A program made the position numbers and the translations under genes. From Gemella haemolysans (GTDB taxonomy: Bacteria; Bacillota; Bacilli; Staphylococcales; Gemellaceae), in assembly GCF_012273215.1 (NCBI RefSeq), contig NZ_CP050965.1, positions 1,837,001 to 1,901,000 of the forward strand: a stretch of 64,000 nucleotides of DNA, read 5' to 3'. The notes beneath the pieces were generated by a model that saw only the letters and a program-made list of their open reading frames with translations, ran no database searches and was not told the DNA's origin. Position 1 is the first letter of the stretch, and every line of letters begins with the position of its first letter. Of this stretch, positions 52,418 through 61,269 are shown piece after piece.

Positions 52418-52456
52418 GAAGCGGCTCGGAGATTAGGTCAAGGAGCTGCTTTTTTG
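52418..52456 (+). terminator. Terminator of the EEP-family gene
   Basis: AAGCGGCTC pairs with GAGCTGCTT (one G-U), followed by T. Confidence 0.85.
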
Positions 52457-52474
52457 TTAAGTATTATTCGATAA

Positions 52475-52611
52475 CCTACTGTTTTAATGTAGCTTTAGGA
52501 GCCTACAATTCTTTTGCTGTGCAAAAGGACTTTCCGGCTAAAATCAAAGCCTGTGGTCTTTGATTTTCTAAGTAAAACTATAAGTTTTACTGCAGCACTA
52601 TAAACAGTAGG
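52475..52611. repeat. 137-bp multi-hairpin element
   Basis: Outer arms CCTACTGTTT (52475) and AAACAGTAGG (to 52611) enclose CTTTTG/CAAAAG, AAAATCAAAG/CTTTGATTTT and AGTAAAAC/GTTTTACT hairpins plus a GTAG/CTAC stem. It lies between convergent genes, after a terminator. No coding frame. It may be a noncoding RNA or a mobile structured repeat. Confidence 0.65.
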
Positions 52612-52709
52612 TGAATTTAATTATATTATATAGTTAAAAGGATCTTTGGAATTATAAAGAACAGATGAATATATAGTTATTTCTTTTTAACAAAGTAAAT
52701 TCTATCGAC

Positions 52710-52741
52710 ACTTGTTCTTTTGATTGTGGTGCGAGACGTCT
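52710..52741 (+). repeat. 30-bp dispersed repeat, copy 1
   Basis: TTGTTCTTTTGATTGTGG followed by TGCGAGACGTCT recurs inverted at 56519-56549. Confidence 0.75.
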
Positions 52742-52763
52742 ATAACCAATATTTTTTTAACAA

Positions 52764-52795
52764 TGAAAAATCCCACAAACTTATGTTTGTGGGAT
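52764..52795 (-). terminator. Terminator of the cation symporter gene
   Basis: An 11-bp perfect stem (ATCCCACAAAC and complement), then TTTTTC on the minus strand. Confidence 0.92.
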
Positions 52796-52801
52796 AATTT
52801 T

Positions 52802-54001
52802 TTATGCTTTTTGTTCTTCGTCCTTTTTGAAGAATATTCTATTTAATCTATCAACAATTGCTGATAAAGCTCCATCTCCAGAGATGTTACATGCAGTTCC
52901 GAAGCTATCTTGAGTAATGTATAATGCGATCATTAGAGATAACATGATTTCGTTGAATCCAAGAACTGATTGTAATAATCCAAGAGCCGCCATAACTCCA
53001 CCACCTGGGACCCCAGGAGCAGCTACCATTGTTACACCTAGTAATAGGATGAATTTAATCATTACTGCAGCTGATGGGAATGTAGCACCGTGTTGTAACC
53101 AGAATACTGCAGACGCACATGTAGTTAATGTAATTGTACTTCCTGATAAGTGGATAGTAGCGAATAATGGAATTGTGAAGTTTGCAATGTTTTTATCAAC
53201 ACCCATTTTTTTAGTACTTCTTAGTGTTACTGGGATAGTAGCAGCTGAAGATTGAGTACCAATCGCTGTCATGTATGCAGGTAAGATGTTAACAAGCATC
53301 TTGAATGGGTTTCTAGCGTTAAGTGTTCCAGCAACAAAGTATTGGATAATAATGATTACTACGTGCATAATAATAATTAATACGAATACCATTGCGAAGA
53401 TTTTTAAGATTTTGAATACTTCACCAGAAGCTGTGATGTTCATGAATACACCTAGGATGTAGAATGGAAGAAGTGGAATAATTACTGAAGCAAGTAATTT
53501 TTCAATAATTTCTCCGAAGTCTGCGAATCCTTGTTTAAGTCCTTCTGATTGAGTTGCTGAAATTCCGATTCCTAAGATGAATGAGATAATAAGAGCAGTA
53601 GTAACATCAAAAATTGGAGTCATTTTAAACTCGATGAAAGGTTTTAATAATAAATCCTCTGGGTTTTTGAATGATTGTAATGTAGCGTTAGCTAAGATGT
53701 TTGGTAATACTGCTTCAGCTGTTAAGAATGCAAATGTTCCTGCAATAATTGTAGAAATATATGCAACTCCTGTTGAAAGTCCAAGTAATTTACCAGCGTT
53801 GTTTGAAACTTGGCTAATACCTGGTACGATAAATCCAACGATAATAAGTGGGATTGTGAATCCTAAGAATGAGCTGAAAATTGATGAGAAAGTAACGAAA
53901 ACTCTAATAATAGACGTCGATAGAGTACTTCCTAAAACTATCCCTAATGTTACAGCGATAATAAGTTTTACTATTAATGGAATTCTTTTATATAAACTCA
54001 T
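52802..54001 (-). CDS. Dicarboxylate/amino acid:cation symporter (DAACS family)
   Basis: A 399-residue protein with eight membrane helices and two re-entrant loops. Marks are the Ser-rich loop TQSSAATIPVTLRS and the C-terminal ALYITQDSFGTACNISGDGA, where glutamate transporters have NMDGT-type and cation-site residues. The start ATG at 54001 follows AGGAG; the in-frame ATG at 54055 lacks a site. Such carriers import glutamate, aspartate, serine or threonine with sodium or protons. Confidence 0.9.
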   Translation of the reverse strand: MSLYKRIPLIVKLIIAVTLGIVLGSTLSTSIIRVFVTFSSIFSSFLGFTIPLIIVGFIVPGISQVSNNAGKLLGLSTGVAYISTIIAGTFAFLTAEAVLPNILANATLQSFKNPEDLLLKPFIEFKMTPIFDVTTALIISFILGIGISATQSEGLKQGFADFGEIIEKLLASVIIPLLPFYILGVFMNITASGEVFKILKIFAMVFVLIIIMHVVIIIIQYFVAGTLNARNPFKMLVNILPAYMTAIGTQSSAATIPVTLRSTKKMGVDKNIANFTIPLFATIHLSGSTITLTTCASAVFWLQHGATFPSAAVMIKFILLLGVTMVAAPGVPGGGVMAALGLLQSVLGFNEIMLSLMIALYITQDSFGTACNISGDGALSAIVDRLNRIFFKKDEEQKA

Positions 54002-54154
54002 TGTTCGATCTCCTTTTTTTATTTTATTGTATTTTTTAAAAAGACATGTGTACATTATACAAGAAAACTGTTGCTTTGTAAAGGTATTGAGTTATATTTT
54101 TTCAATTATTTGAAAATTTTATATATTTATATAGAAGAAGTTCTAATAAAATAA

Positions 54155-54200
54155 ATAAAAAAAGCTTAAAACCTCAAATGATTATTGAGATTTTAAGCTT
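54155..54200 (-). terminator. Terminator of the RclA/Har-like reductase gene
   Basis: A 16-bp stem (AAGCTTAAAATCTCAA with one G-U pair) followed by T on the minus strand. Confidence 0.92.
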
Positions 54201-54210
54201 TATGCAGTTA

Positions 54211-55536
54211 TTAGATTAATTTGAATACATCATTTAAGTTTTCAGCCATTGTTGGGTGAGTGAAGATTTGATCTCTGATGTAAGTGTAAGGAATTTTGTT
54301 ATCAATTGCCATTTTAATTAGGTTGATAGTTTCTTCTGAGTTTTTACCGAATAGAGTAGCTCCAAGAATTAAGTTAGTGTCTTTGTCTACAGTTACACGG
54401 AATAATCCACGTGGGTCTTGGTTAACAGCTCCTCTAGGCATGTTAGCAACAGGTAATGATGCTACTGCAACGTTAGGGTAAGCTGCCTCAGCTTCTTCTT
54501 TGTGTAATCCAACGTGAGATAATGCTGGAGAGATGAATGTTGAGTAAGGTACGTTTTTACGGTCAGCAGTTGTGTATTCTTTGTTACCGTGTAAGTATCC
54601 GTTAACTACTCTGAAGTCGTCTAATGATACGTAAGTGAATTGCAATCCACCGTTAACATCACCGACTGCGAATACATTTTCTACAGATGTTTGACAGAAT
54701 TCGTCTACTACGATTGTTCCGTTTGGACGTAATTCGATGTCAGTGTTTTCTAATCCTAATCCTTCAGTGTTAGCACGGCGTCCAGTTGCGTGTAATACTG
54801 CTTCGAATTCTAGTGGACCATATTTTTCTGTATCAACTACAACAAGTTCTCCGTTGTTGCGGATTTCTTTTGTTGCAGTTCCTAATTTGAACTCGATTCC
54901 TGCTTCTTCTAAGTATCCTTGAGCAAGTTCAGCGATATCTTTGTCTTCTCTTCCTAAGATTCCAGGAGCGAAGTCGATTACTGTAACTTTAACTCCAAGA
55001 CGAGCGTAAAGGTTAGCGAATTCTAATCCGATGTTACCTCCACCAATAATTCCTAGAGTTTTAGGAGCTTTTTCTAATTTTTGGAATTCAGTGCTGTCGT
55101 AAACATTTTTAGATGTTGTTAATCCTGGAATTGGTAATACATTGTTTTTAGCTCCAGTGTTAATTACTACGATTTCACCTTCAAGTTGTTTAGTTTCTCC
55201 GTTAGCAGAAATTTCTACTACTTTGTTAGAAACGAATTTAGCGTGAGCTGTATAAACATCAATGTTTGGACTATTGTCTAACATAGCGAAGTTTTTAGCG
55301 TTAAGTTTAGATACAACTGCGTCTCTTGTAGCTTTAGCTTCTGCGAAGTCTTTTTTGTTATCTGCAGCTACAATTAAAGTTTTAGTTGGAATACATCCGA
55401 TGTTAATACAAGTACCACCGTACATTGCACTGCTTTCTTCAACTACTGCTACTTTTTTTCCTTCTTTAGCGAATGTTGCTGCTAAAGTTTTTCCGGCTTT
55501 ACCGAATCCTACTACTAATAAATCATATTTAACCAT
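54211..55536 (-). CDS. Flavin disulfide reductase, RclA/Har-like (hypothiocyanous acid reductase candidate)
   Basis: A 441-residue class I pyridine nucleotide-disulfide reductase. FAD loop VVGFGKAGKTLA, redox pair C43-x4-C48 in GGTCINIGCIPTKT, NAD loop GIIGGGNIGLEFA, FAD segment VFAVGDVNGG and C-terminal dimer domain ending THPTMAENLNDVF. The N-terminus is very like the streptococcal hypothiocyanous acid reductase and E. coli RclA. These reduce HOSCN made by host lactoperoxidase. GAGGAA precedes the ATG. Single gene. Confidence 0.85.
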   Translation of the reverse strand: MVKYDLLVVGFGKAGKTLAATFAKEGKKVAVVEESSAMYGGTCINIGCIPTKTLIVAADNKKDFAEAKATRDAVVSKLNAKNFAMLDNSPNIDVYTAHAKFVSNKVVEISANGETKQLEGEIVVINTGAKNNVLPIPGLTTSKNVYDSTEFQKLEKAPKTLGIIGGGNIGLEFANLYARLGVKVTVIDFAPGILGREDKDIAELAQGYLEEAGIEFKLGTATKEIRNNGELVVVDTEKYGPLEFEAVLHATGRRANTEGLGLENTDIELRPNGTIVVDEFCQTSVENVFAVGDVNGGLQFTYVSLDDFRVVNGYLHGNKEYTTADRKNVPYSTFISPALSHVGLHKEEAEAAYPNVAVASLPVANMPRGAVNQDPRGLFRVTVDKDTNLILGATLFGKNSEETINLIKMAIDNKIPYTYIRDQIFTHPTMAENLNDVFKLI

Positions 55537-55831
55537 AATTTAATTCCTCTTTTGTTTTAAATTTATATTGTTTATATTTTATATTTTTTAAATAAATATA
55601 AGATGAAAACTCTTTAGTTCATATTTTACTCCTACTTTTTCAAAATTTCAAGTACTTTGCCTACAAAAGTAGACGATTTTTTTAAAAAAATTTTAGGATG
55701 GAATATATTACGGTTAAAATCGTTATAATACCAACGTTTTCAAGAAAATAATTTTTGATATTGTTTTGATATTGCTTCTCATTATGGTATAATATCCTTT
55801 GTACAAATATGAAATTTTATGGAGGAAACAA

Positions 55832-56167
55832 ATGACATTACCTAATTGTCCAGAATGTAAAAGTGAATATACTTATGAAGATGGAAACATGCTAGTATGT
55901 CCTATGTGTGCTCACGAGTGGTCACCAGAAGATACTAGTGGAGCAGAAGAGGAAAAAGTTTACCGCGATGCTAATGGAAATGTACTTCAAGATGGAGATA
56001 CAGTTTCTGTAATTAAAGATTTAAAAGTTAAAGGTAGTTCTTCTACATTAAAACAAGGAACTCGCGTTAAAAATATCAGATTAGTTGACGGAGACCACAA
56101 TATCGATTGTAAAATTGATGGTTTCGGAGCTATGAAACTAAAATCTGAATTCGTTAAAAAAATATAA
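55832..56167 (+). CDS. yjdM: Zinc-ribbon protein YjdM (PhnA family)
   Basis: A 111-residue protein with an N-terminal zinc ribbon ([21 protein letters not shown]) and a C-terminal SH3-like PhnA domain ([42 protein letters not shown]). ATG 55832 follows GGAGG; an upstream in-frame start at 55799 lies before that site. Despite the PhnA name the family is not needed for phosphonate use; its role is unclear. Confidence 0.92.
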   Translation: MTLPNCPECKSEYTYEDGNMLVCPMCAHEWSPEDTSGAEEEKVYRDANGNVLQDGDTVSVIKDLKVKGSSSTLKQGTRVKNIRLVDGDHNIDCKIDGFGAMKLKSEFVKKI

Positions 56168-56171
56168 TACA

Positions 56172-56234
56172 AAAAGAGCTGACTCAATAGTATGATTTTG
56201 ATGAAATCATTAAGAGTATAGCTCTTTTAATTTT
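56172..56234 (+). terminator. Terminator of yjdM
   Basis: AAAAGAGCT pairs with AGCTCTTTT around an inner TGATTT/AAATCA hairpin, then T-rich. Confidence 0.8.
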
Positions 56235-56301
56235 TATATATATTTTTCATTTGTTCTTTATAGTGGTGGGAATAAAATGCTGTTGAATTTTATCGAGGAA
56301 A

Positions 56302-56500
56302 GGGAGTGATTCAAAAATCGTGATTTCGGAGAAATCGATTTTATCGAATCACCCCCGCACAGGTTATTAGATATCTAAAAAGCTTTTATAAAGCGAATTT
56401 AGATATCAATAAACCATTGCGTCTATGAGTTTTTATATAAACTATTTTTAAGAAATTTAAGACTTTTAGGTAAACCTTTTTAGTCGAAAAACAATCTTTT
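56302..56500 (-). repeat. Structured intergenic repeat, copy 2
   Basis: The GGGAGTGATTCAAAAATCG hairpin (56302-56356) is followed by the TTATTAGATATCTAAAAAGC...AGATATCAATAAACC hairpin (to about 56416) and an outer CTATGAGTTT... tail. It lies inverted relative to the copy at 29098. Confidence 0.78.
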
Positions 56501-56518
56501 CTTTGAAAAGTTGGTTGA

Positions 56519-56549
56519 AGACGTCTCGCACCACAATCAAAAGAACAAA
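56519..56549 (-). repeat. 30-bp dispersed repeat, copy 2
   Basis: An inverted copy of 52710-52741, reading AGACGTCTCGCACCACAA on the plus strand. It sits at the outer end of the structured repeat. Confidence 0.75.
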
Positions 56550-56587
56550 TGTTTAAAAAATATACAGTGAGTAGATTAGAATAAATA

Positions 56588-56628
56588 AACAGTCTGTAAA
56601 CCATAGTGATTTACAGACTTGTTTTTTA
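56588..56628. terminator. Terminator of the FemX/MurM-like gene
   Basis: AGTCTGTAAA pairs with TTTACAGACT; a T run lies on the plus side and a T-rich run on the minus side. Confidence 0.8.
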
Positions 56629-57840
56629 TCTTCTTATTAATTTCAATATTTTTCTTCTTAATGGTAATCCGTAGTTGTACATTAAATTGAATACATGAGA
56701 GACTACTAAATCGAACTCTCCGTAGTATTCTACGATATTTGGAGCGAATTTTGATTTAAATCCAAGTAGACTATCGTTTAGATCTCCTTCGATTCCACCC
56801 ATAGACACTTCTTTAACACCCATTTCTTGAGCTTTTTTCATCGTATCAGAAAATACCTTATATTGTGCAGGAAGTTTCGCGAAGGCTTCATTCATACCAG
56901 CGTAAATAATTTCTGCATGGTTACCATAAGCGATAGTAATCGCAGCGCTTATTACCTGATCCTTGCTCTTATCTTCGATCTCTAAGCTATCAAATAGAAC
57001 GATTAGCTTTTCAATTCCAGCTACTTGTTCAAGAAGAGTACGTTTTTTCTTCGGAGATTTTTCTCCAAGAGCTTCAATTTCATTCTCAAGAGCTTCTTTT
57101 CTAGAATGGCATTCTTTTACAGCTTTTTCTACGTTTATATATGAAATGTATAATAAAGCATTGTCTCCAAAAGTATCTAGTAAGTTTTCAAAATACTCAC
57201 GTCCACGAAGAGAGATGTTTTTTCTTTTTTCAGTACAAGCTAGGGCAAAAAGGAAGTCATCAAGATTTTCTTTACCACAACGTCTAACTTCAACGAATTT
57301 CTTCTCTGCATCACGAATTAAGCGACGTGTATCTTTCGGGAAAAGATCAGGAACTTCTTGTTCAAGTTTTGTAACTGTGTTAAAACGTGGTTGAATAGTA
57401 CTGCTCATATCAAGGCTGAAACCTTTGTGCTTATAACCATTATCCTTGAATACTTTAATAAGAGTGTTGTTCTCTCTATTTACCTCAACATCCTTAAACA
57501 CTGCAAGTTTTTCATCTTTTATCGCAGTTGGAATGTCTAGTTTAACCATTTTAGCACCTTTTTCTTTGGCGAATTTTTTAAGGTTAGTTAAAAAGAAGTT
57601 TAGTAGATTGGCATCAGTATAATCAAGAATTGGACCACGAGGAGCGTACCACAATCCTTGGCGAGTTAGTATTTGAACAGCAGCTATAATATTGTCATTG
57701 TCGTCTGCGACAGCTACTCTTACAGCCCCCCAAGTGTTTTTAATGTGAGACCACTCGATAGCTTGCATCATATTACCATGTTTGTGATTTTTTATAAATT
57801 CAGTATATTTTTCATCGTTAATATTTGTTAAAAATTTCAT
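56626..57840 (-). CDS. FemX/MurM-type lipid II aminoacyltransferase
   Basis: A 404-residue protein of the Fem family with two GNAT-like subdomains. Marks are GNMMQAIEWSHIKNTWG at the N-terminus, GLWYAPRGPILDY, and the C-terminal KEVSMGGIEGDLNDSLLGFKSKFAPNIVEYYGEFDLV. A helical arm (about 240-292, rich in Glu/Lys) is the coiled-coil insertion that holds tRNA in Fem proteins. It adds an amino acid from aminoacyl-tRNA to the stem-peptide lysine of lipid II, starting the cross-bridge. Which residue is added is unknown. Confidence 0.9.
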   Translation of the reverse strand: MKFLTNINDEKYTEFIKNHKHGNMMQAIEWSHIKNTWGAVRVAVADDNDNIIAAVQILTRQGLWYAPRGPILDYTDANLLNFFLTNLKKFAKEKGAKMVKLDIPTAIKDEKLAVFKDVEVNRENNTLIKVFKDNGYKHKGFSLDMSSTIQPRFNTVTKLEQEVPDLFPKDTRRLIRDAEKKFVEVRRCGKENLDDFLFALACTEKRKNISLRGREYFENLLDTFGDNALLYISYINVEKAVKECHSRKEALENEIEALGEKSPKKKRTLLEQVAGIEKLIVLFDSLEIEDKSKDQVISAAITIAYGNHAEIIYAGMNEAFAKLPAQYKVFSDTMKKAQEMGVKEVSMGGIEGDLNDSLLGFKSKFAPNIVEYYGEFDLVVSHVFNLMYNYGLPLRRKILKLIRR

Positions 57841-58057
57841 TATTCAATAATCCTTTAACTAAAGTACACTTAATAATAACAAATTATAGTAAAAAAATCA
57901 ATTTTCAGAGGAGATGAGCGATAAATAAGTTAATTACACTTTAATTTTTTTCTGGAACTTACTTTGGGAATTTATCAATAACTTAATTAAAATGTTTACA
58001 ACTGCATACAAAACTTATATAATTAATGTATAAAATAATTTAAAGGAAGTAATTGCG

Positions 58058-58330
58058 ATGAACATGAATACATTGTACATCATGCTTGGATTTATATTTG
58101 TCTATGCGATGATTGCTAACGTGAGAGATAAAATAAAAAAACGTGATGAAAAGAGTAAAGAAGCATTTGAAAGACTTCAAAGTGCGTCTTATAAAAAAGA
58201 ATTAGAAAAGGTTATAAACTTAAGCCAAGACGATGCATTTAATATTGCAGCATTAAGAAAAGCATACTTTTTAAATGGAAAAGATGCAAAAAAACTAATA
58301 GAAATTGTAAAAAAGAGTAAAGGAATTTAA
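58058..58330 (+). CDS. Small membrane-anchored protein with one L7/L12-like module
   Basis: A 90-residue protein behind AAAGGAAG. It has an N-terminal membrane helix (about 4-21) and a cytoplasmic part ending DDAFNIAALRKAYFLNGKDAKKLIEIVKKSK. That pattern recalls the helix-loop-helix of the ribosomal L7/L12 C-terminal domain (ik-vR-xxxgl-xxAKxLve). It is followed two bases later by a relative with two such modules. Function unknown. Confidence 0.65.
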   Translation: MNMNTLYIMLGFIFVYAMIANVRDKIKKRDEKSKEAFERLQSASYKKELEKVINLSQDDAFNIAALRKAYFLNGKDAKKLIEIVKKSKGI

Positions 58331-58332
58331 TT

Positions 58333-58788
58333 ATGAAGATAGCATTAATTATTATTTTAGCAATAGCGATTTTTATGTTTTTTTCAACTAGGAACAGTAA
58401 GTCAAAAGAAGAATGGGCAGAAAAACAAAAAGTTAGTAAAGAAAAATTTAATGAACTTGTGAAAGATAGCAATAGAGAGGAAGTACTTTCAGTAGTCGAT
58501 GCTTCTAAAGGAGATATTCATAATGTTAAGATGATAAGAGATAGATATACAGATCTAGTACTGTATGATGCAAAAGCATTATGGGAAGCTGTAAAAGAAG
58601 ATGCTTTAAACAGACGCACATTACAAGTTAAAGAGCTAATTGCTAGTGATTATACTGATATAAAAGAAGTTGTTAATCCAGATGTTGGTGATATTGCAAA
58701 TATTAAAATTATTAGAGAGCACTATGGTTTAGATTTAGTGCAAGCAAAAGAACTATGGGATAGCATCAGAGATGAGGTTAAACAATAA
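58333..58788 (+). CDS. Membrane-anchored protein with two L7/L12-like modules
   Basis: A 151-residue protein with an N-terminal membrane helix (about 3-19). It contains two related segments: GDIHNVKMIRDRYTDLVLYDAKALWEAV (about 58-85) and GDIANIKIIREHYGLDLVQAKELWDSI (about 119-145). They look like tandem L7/L12-type C-terminal motifs, which in the ribosome bind translation GTPases. Operon with the preceding gene. Role unknown; a membrane docking partner is a guess. Confidence 0.68.
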   Translation: MKIALIIILAIAIFMFFSTRNSKSKEEWAEKQKVSKEKFNELVKDSNREEVLSVVDASKGDIHNVKMIRDRYTDLVLYDAKALWEAVKEDALNRRTLQVKELIASDYTDIKEVVNPDVGDIANIKIIREHYGLDLVQAKELWDSIRDEVKQ

Positions 58789-58812
58789 TATTTCAAGATA
58801 TGAATAAAAGTT

Positions 58813-58852
58813 AACCCCAAGAGTTAGAATACACTAACTTTTGGGGTATTTT
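58813..58852 (+). terminator. Terminator of the two-gene L7/L12-like operon
   Basis: ACCCCAAGAGTTAG pairs with CTAACTTTTGGGGT, one G-U pair. Confidence 0.9.
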
Positions 58853-58859
58853 ATATTCT

Positions 58860-59957
58860 TTATTTTCCTTCGATTGTAATCATCCATACTTCACTACGAG
58901 CTGTAGTTTTGAAAGGTGGTCCCCAGAAACCATAACCTGCAGAAGTGAAGAAATGTTTACCATTAATCTTTGCGTAGCCATGATCTAGGGTATAAACTAC
59001 ATCTGTGATGAAGTTTAACGGCCATAGTTGTCCGCGGTGAGTATGTCCAGAAAGTTGAACATCTATAGGTAAGGTAGCGTGATAATCAACAGCATCAGGT
59101 TGATGATCGATAAGAACGATAGTCTTGTTTAAATCAACGCTCTTAAGCAGGTCATCTGTATCTAGTCTATCACGACTGACACTCTTATCTTTACGCCCTA
59201 CTAATGTAATATCGTTATTAAGTGTAATACTTTCATCAAACAGTGGGATTATCCCTGTCTTTTTAACCTCGTTTACTATTTCTAGTGCGTCACGGTCGTG
59301 ATTTCCCATTGTAGTGTAAACGCCTAGAGGAGCTTTTAGCTTGCTTAGGCTTTCTTGCATATTACGTTTCTTGTACATAACCATATCATCATCCATAAGG
59401 TCTCCTGCGATAACTACAGTATCTGGCTTCTCTTCGTCAACAATCTTATTCAGTTTTTCAAGTTGAGGATTTGAGAAAAATGTCCCAAGATGAAGATCGG
59501 ATACCATGGCAATTTTAATAGGTTTTTCAATGTGTTTATCTACCTTAATAGTCTTATTAATCACAGTAGGTGAGTATGCCCAAAATAATCCTAGAGCAGT
59601 CATACCTAATAAATATAGAGTAGTTATACTTAAACTAATTCCTTGATTAAGGTTTAATTTGAAGATTTTCAGTAATAACTTAGCGATTAATAAGATAACA
59701 CCTATGACTGTGCCATTCAAGAAGTAGAAGTACCAGATGTTCCCATAATTTACCCACGGTGCACCTAATCTTAGCATATAAGCTATAATAGAAAAGTTAG
59801 CAATGATAAATAGTGTGATAGCAATAGCTAATTTAACCTTAGCTGGAACGAAAGGTGAGATCATCCATTTTAAACCTAGACACATCAGAAATACTAGTAT
59901 TTCATATACTGCGAATACCCCAATGAAGCCGGCTATAAGTTTCCAATTATTCAACAT
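58860..59957 (-). CDS. Membrane metallophosphoesterase (YkuE/YaeI-like)
   Basis: A 365-residue protein with four or five N-terminal membrane helices (to about residue 130) and a calcineurin-like domain. Metal motifs are SDLHLG, GDLMDDD, GNHD, IDHQP and SGHTHRGQ, in family order. Bacterial relatives hydrolyse lipid-linked phosphates such as UDP-diacylglucosamine or unknown substrates. ATG 59957 is preferred over the adjacent TTG because of spacing to GGAG. Confidence 0.88.
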   Translation of the reverse strand: MLNNWKLIAGFIGVFAVYEILVFLMCLGLKWMISPFVPAKVKLAIAITLFIIANFSIIAYMLRLGAPWVNYGNIWYFYFLNGTVIGVILLIAKLLLKIFKLNLNQGISLSITTLYLLGMTALGLFWAYSPTVINKTIKVDKHIEKPIKIAMVSDLHLGTFFSNPQLEKLNKIVDEEKPDTVVIAGDLMDDDMVMYKKRNMQESLSKLKAPLGVYTTMGNHDRDALEIVNEVKKTGIIPLFDESITLNNDITLVGRKDKSVSRDRLDTDDLLKSVDLNKTIVLIDHQPDAVDYHATLPIDVQLSGHTHRGQLWPLNFITDVVYTLDHGYAKINGKHFFTSAGYGFWGPPFKTTARSEVWMITIEGK

Positions 59958-59992
59958 CAATTCTCCTTTAATCTATTTAATAACAAATGTAA

Positions 59993-60170
59993 GGGAGTGA
60001 CTCAAAAATCATGATTTCGGAGAAACAAGATTTTGTTGAGTCACCCCTGCACAGTTTATTAGATGTCTAAAAAACTTTTACAAAGCGAATTTAGATATCA
60101 ATAAACCACTGTGTCTATGAATTATCATATACACTTTTTTAAAATTTAGGACTTTTGAGTTAGCCCTAAC
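59993..60170 (-). repeat. Structured intergenic repeat, copy 3
   Basis: GGGAGTGACTCAAAAATC hairpin (59993-60048) followed by TTTATTAGATGTCTAAAAAAC...AGATATCAATAAACC and CTATGAATTATC. Same order and orientation as the copy at 56302. Confidence 0.78.
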
Positions 60171-60242
60171 AGAGTGCTTTTCATTATACATTATCTAGCT
60201 TAAATTGTCATTAAATTAGGTTGGGAAGGAGATGAGATAAAC

Positions 60243-60280
60243 TAAAAAAACAAAAAGCCATCATACGACAGCTTTTTGTT
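60243..60280 (-). terminator. Terminator of sodA
   Basis: ACAAAAAGC pairs with GCTTTTTGT, then T on the minus strand. Confidence 0.92.
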
Positions 60281-60291
60281 TATCTATGTAA

Positions 60292-60918
60292 TTATTTACC
60301 TAATTTTTCTAAGTGTTTAGCTAGGCGTTCGTTAACGAAATCCCAGTTTACAACACGGAAGAATTCTTTAATGTAGTCTGGACGACGGTTTTGGTAGTTT
60401 AGGTAGTATGCGTGTTCCCAAACGTCTAATCCAAGGATTGGAGTAAGACCTGTTAAGTATGGAGAGTCTTGGTTAGCTGTAGAAGTAACTACTAATTTAC
60501 CTTCTTTATCTAAAGCTAGCCATGCCCAACCACTACCAAATCTTGTAGCAGCTGCAGCTGAGAAGCTCTTAACGAACTCTTCGTATCCACCAAGTTCAGC
60601 TTCAACTTTTTCTTTTACTAATCCAGCGAATTCAGAAGAATCTGCTTTAGTTAGAGATTTCCAGAATAGGCTGTGGTTGTGATGTCCACCACCGTTGTTG
60701 ATAACAGCTTGACGGATGTCAGAAGGTACGTTATCAATGTTTTTTAGTAAACCGCAGATGCAGTTAGCTTCGAATTCTGGGTGTTTTTCTAAAGCTGCGT
60801 TTAAGTTGTTAACGTAAGCAGCGTGGTGTTTGTCGTGGTGAATTTCCATAGTTTTAGCGTCGATAACTGGTTCTAAGAAATCGAATCCATAAGGTAATTC
60901 AGGTAATTTAAATGTCAT
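60292..60918 (-). CDS. sodA: Superoxide dismutase, Mn/Fe family
   Basis: A 208-residue enzyme with metal ligands His27 (MEIHHDKHH), His82 (HHNHSLFW), Asp165 and His169 (DVWEHAYY). The second-sphere Gln150 in ANQDSP suggests the manganese or cambialistic type. It has no signal peptide. AGGAGG precedes the ATG. It belongs with dps, nox and the RclA/Har-like reductase to the oxidant defence visible in this window. Confidence 0.97.
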   Translation of the reverse strand: MTFKLPELPYGFDFLEPVIDAKTMEIHHDKHHAAYVNNLNAALEKHPEFEANCICGLLKNIDNVPSDIRQAVINNGGGHHNHSLFWKSLTKADSSEFAGLVKEKVEAELGGYEEFVKSFSAAAATRFGSGWAWLALDKEGKLVVTSTANQDSPYLTGLTPILGLDVWEHAYYLNYQNRRPDYIKEFFRVVNWDFVNERLAKHLEKLGK

Positions 60919-61090
60919 AGTAATAATCCTCCTAGGGTTTTTATAAATATATAATAATTATAAGAAAAATATTAAAAATAAACAACAAAAATGCTTACAA
61001 AAAATTTTTTTTCCGATAAAAAACTATTTTAATCGTTGTAATAACAACTAATTAAAACTAAATAAAAGTTAATAAAGTTTGAAATGGAAA

Positions 61091-61235
61091 TAAGGTTGAC
61101 CCAAAAGTCCAAAAATTTAACAAGGTTCATATGAGAACTCATGGACGCAGTGGTTTATTGATATCTAAATTCGCTTTAAAAAAGCTTTTTAGATATCTAA
61201 TAAACTGTGCGGGGGTGACTCGACAAAATCGATTT
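61091..61235 (+). repeat. Structured intergenic repeat, copy 4, left part
   Basis: It begins AAGGTTGACCCAAAAGTCC, then GGTTTATTGATATCTAAATTCGC...AGATATCTAATAAAC and GGGGGTGACTCGACAAAATCG. The rest of the terminal hairpin continues at 62726 beyond the IS3 element. Confidence 0.8.
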
Positions 61236-61269
61236 TGATGTGTACCCAAAATTCTGGACACATATATAT

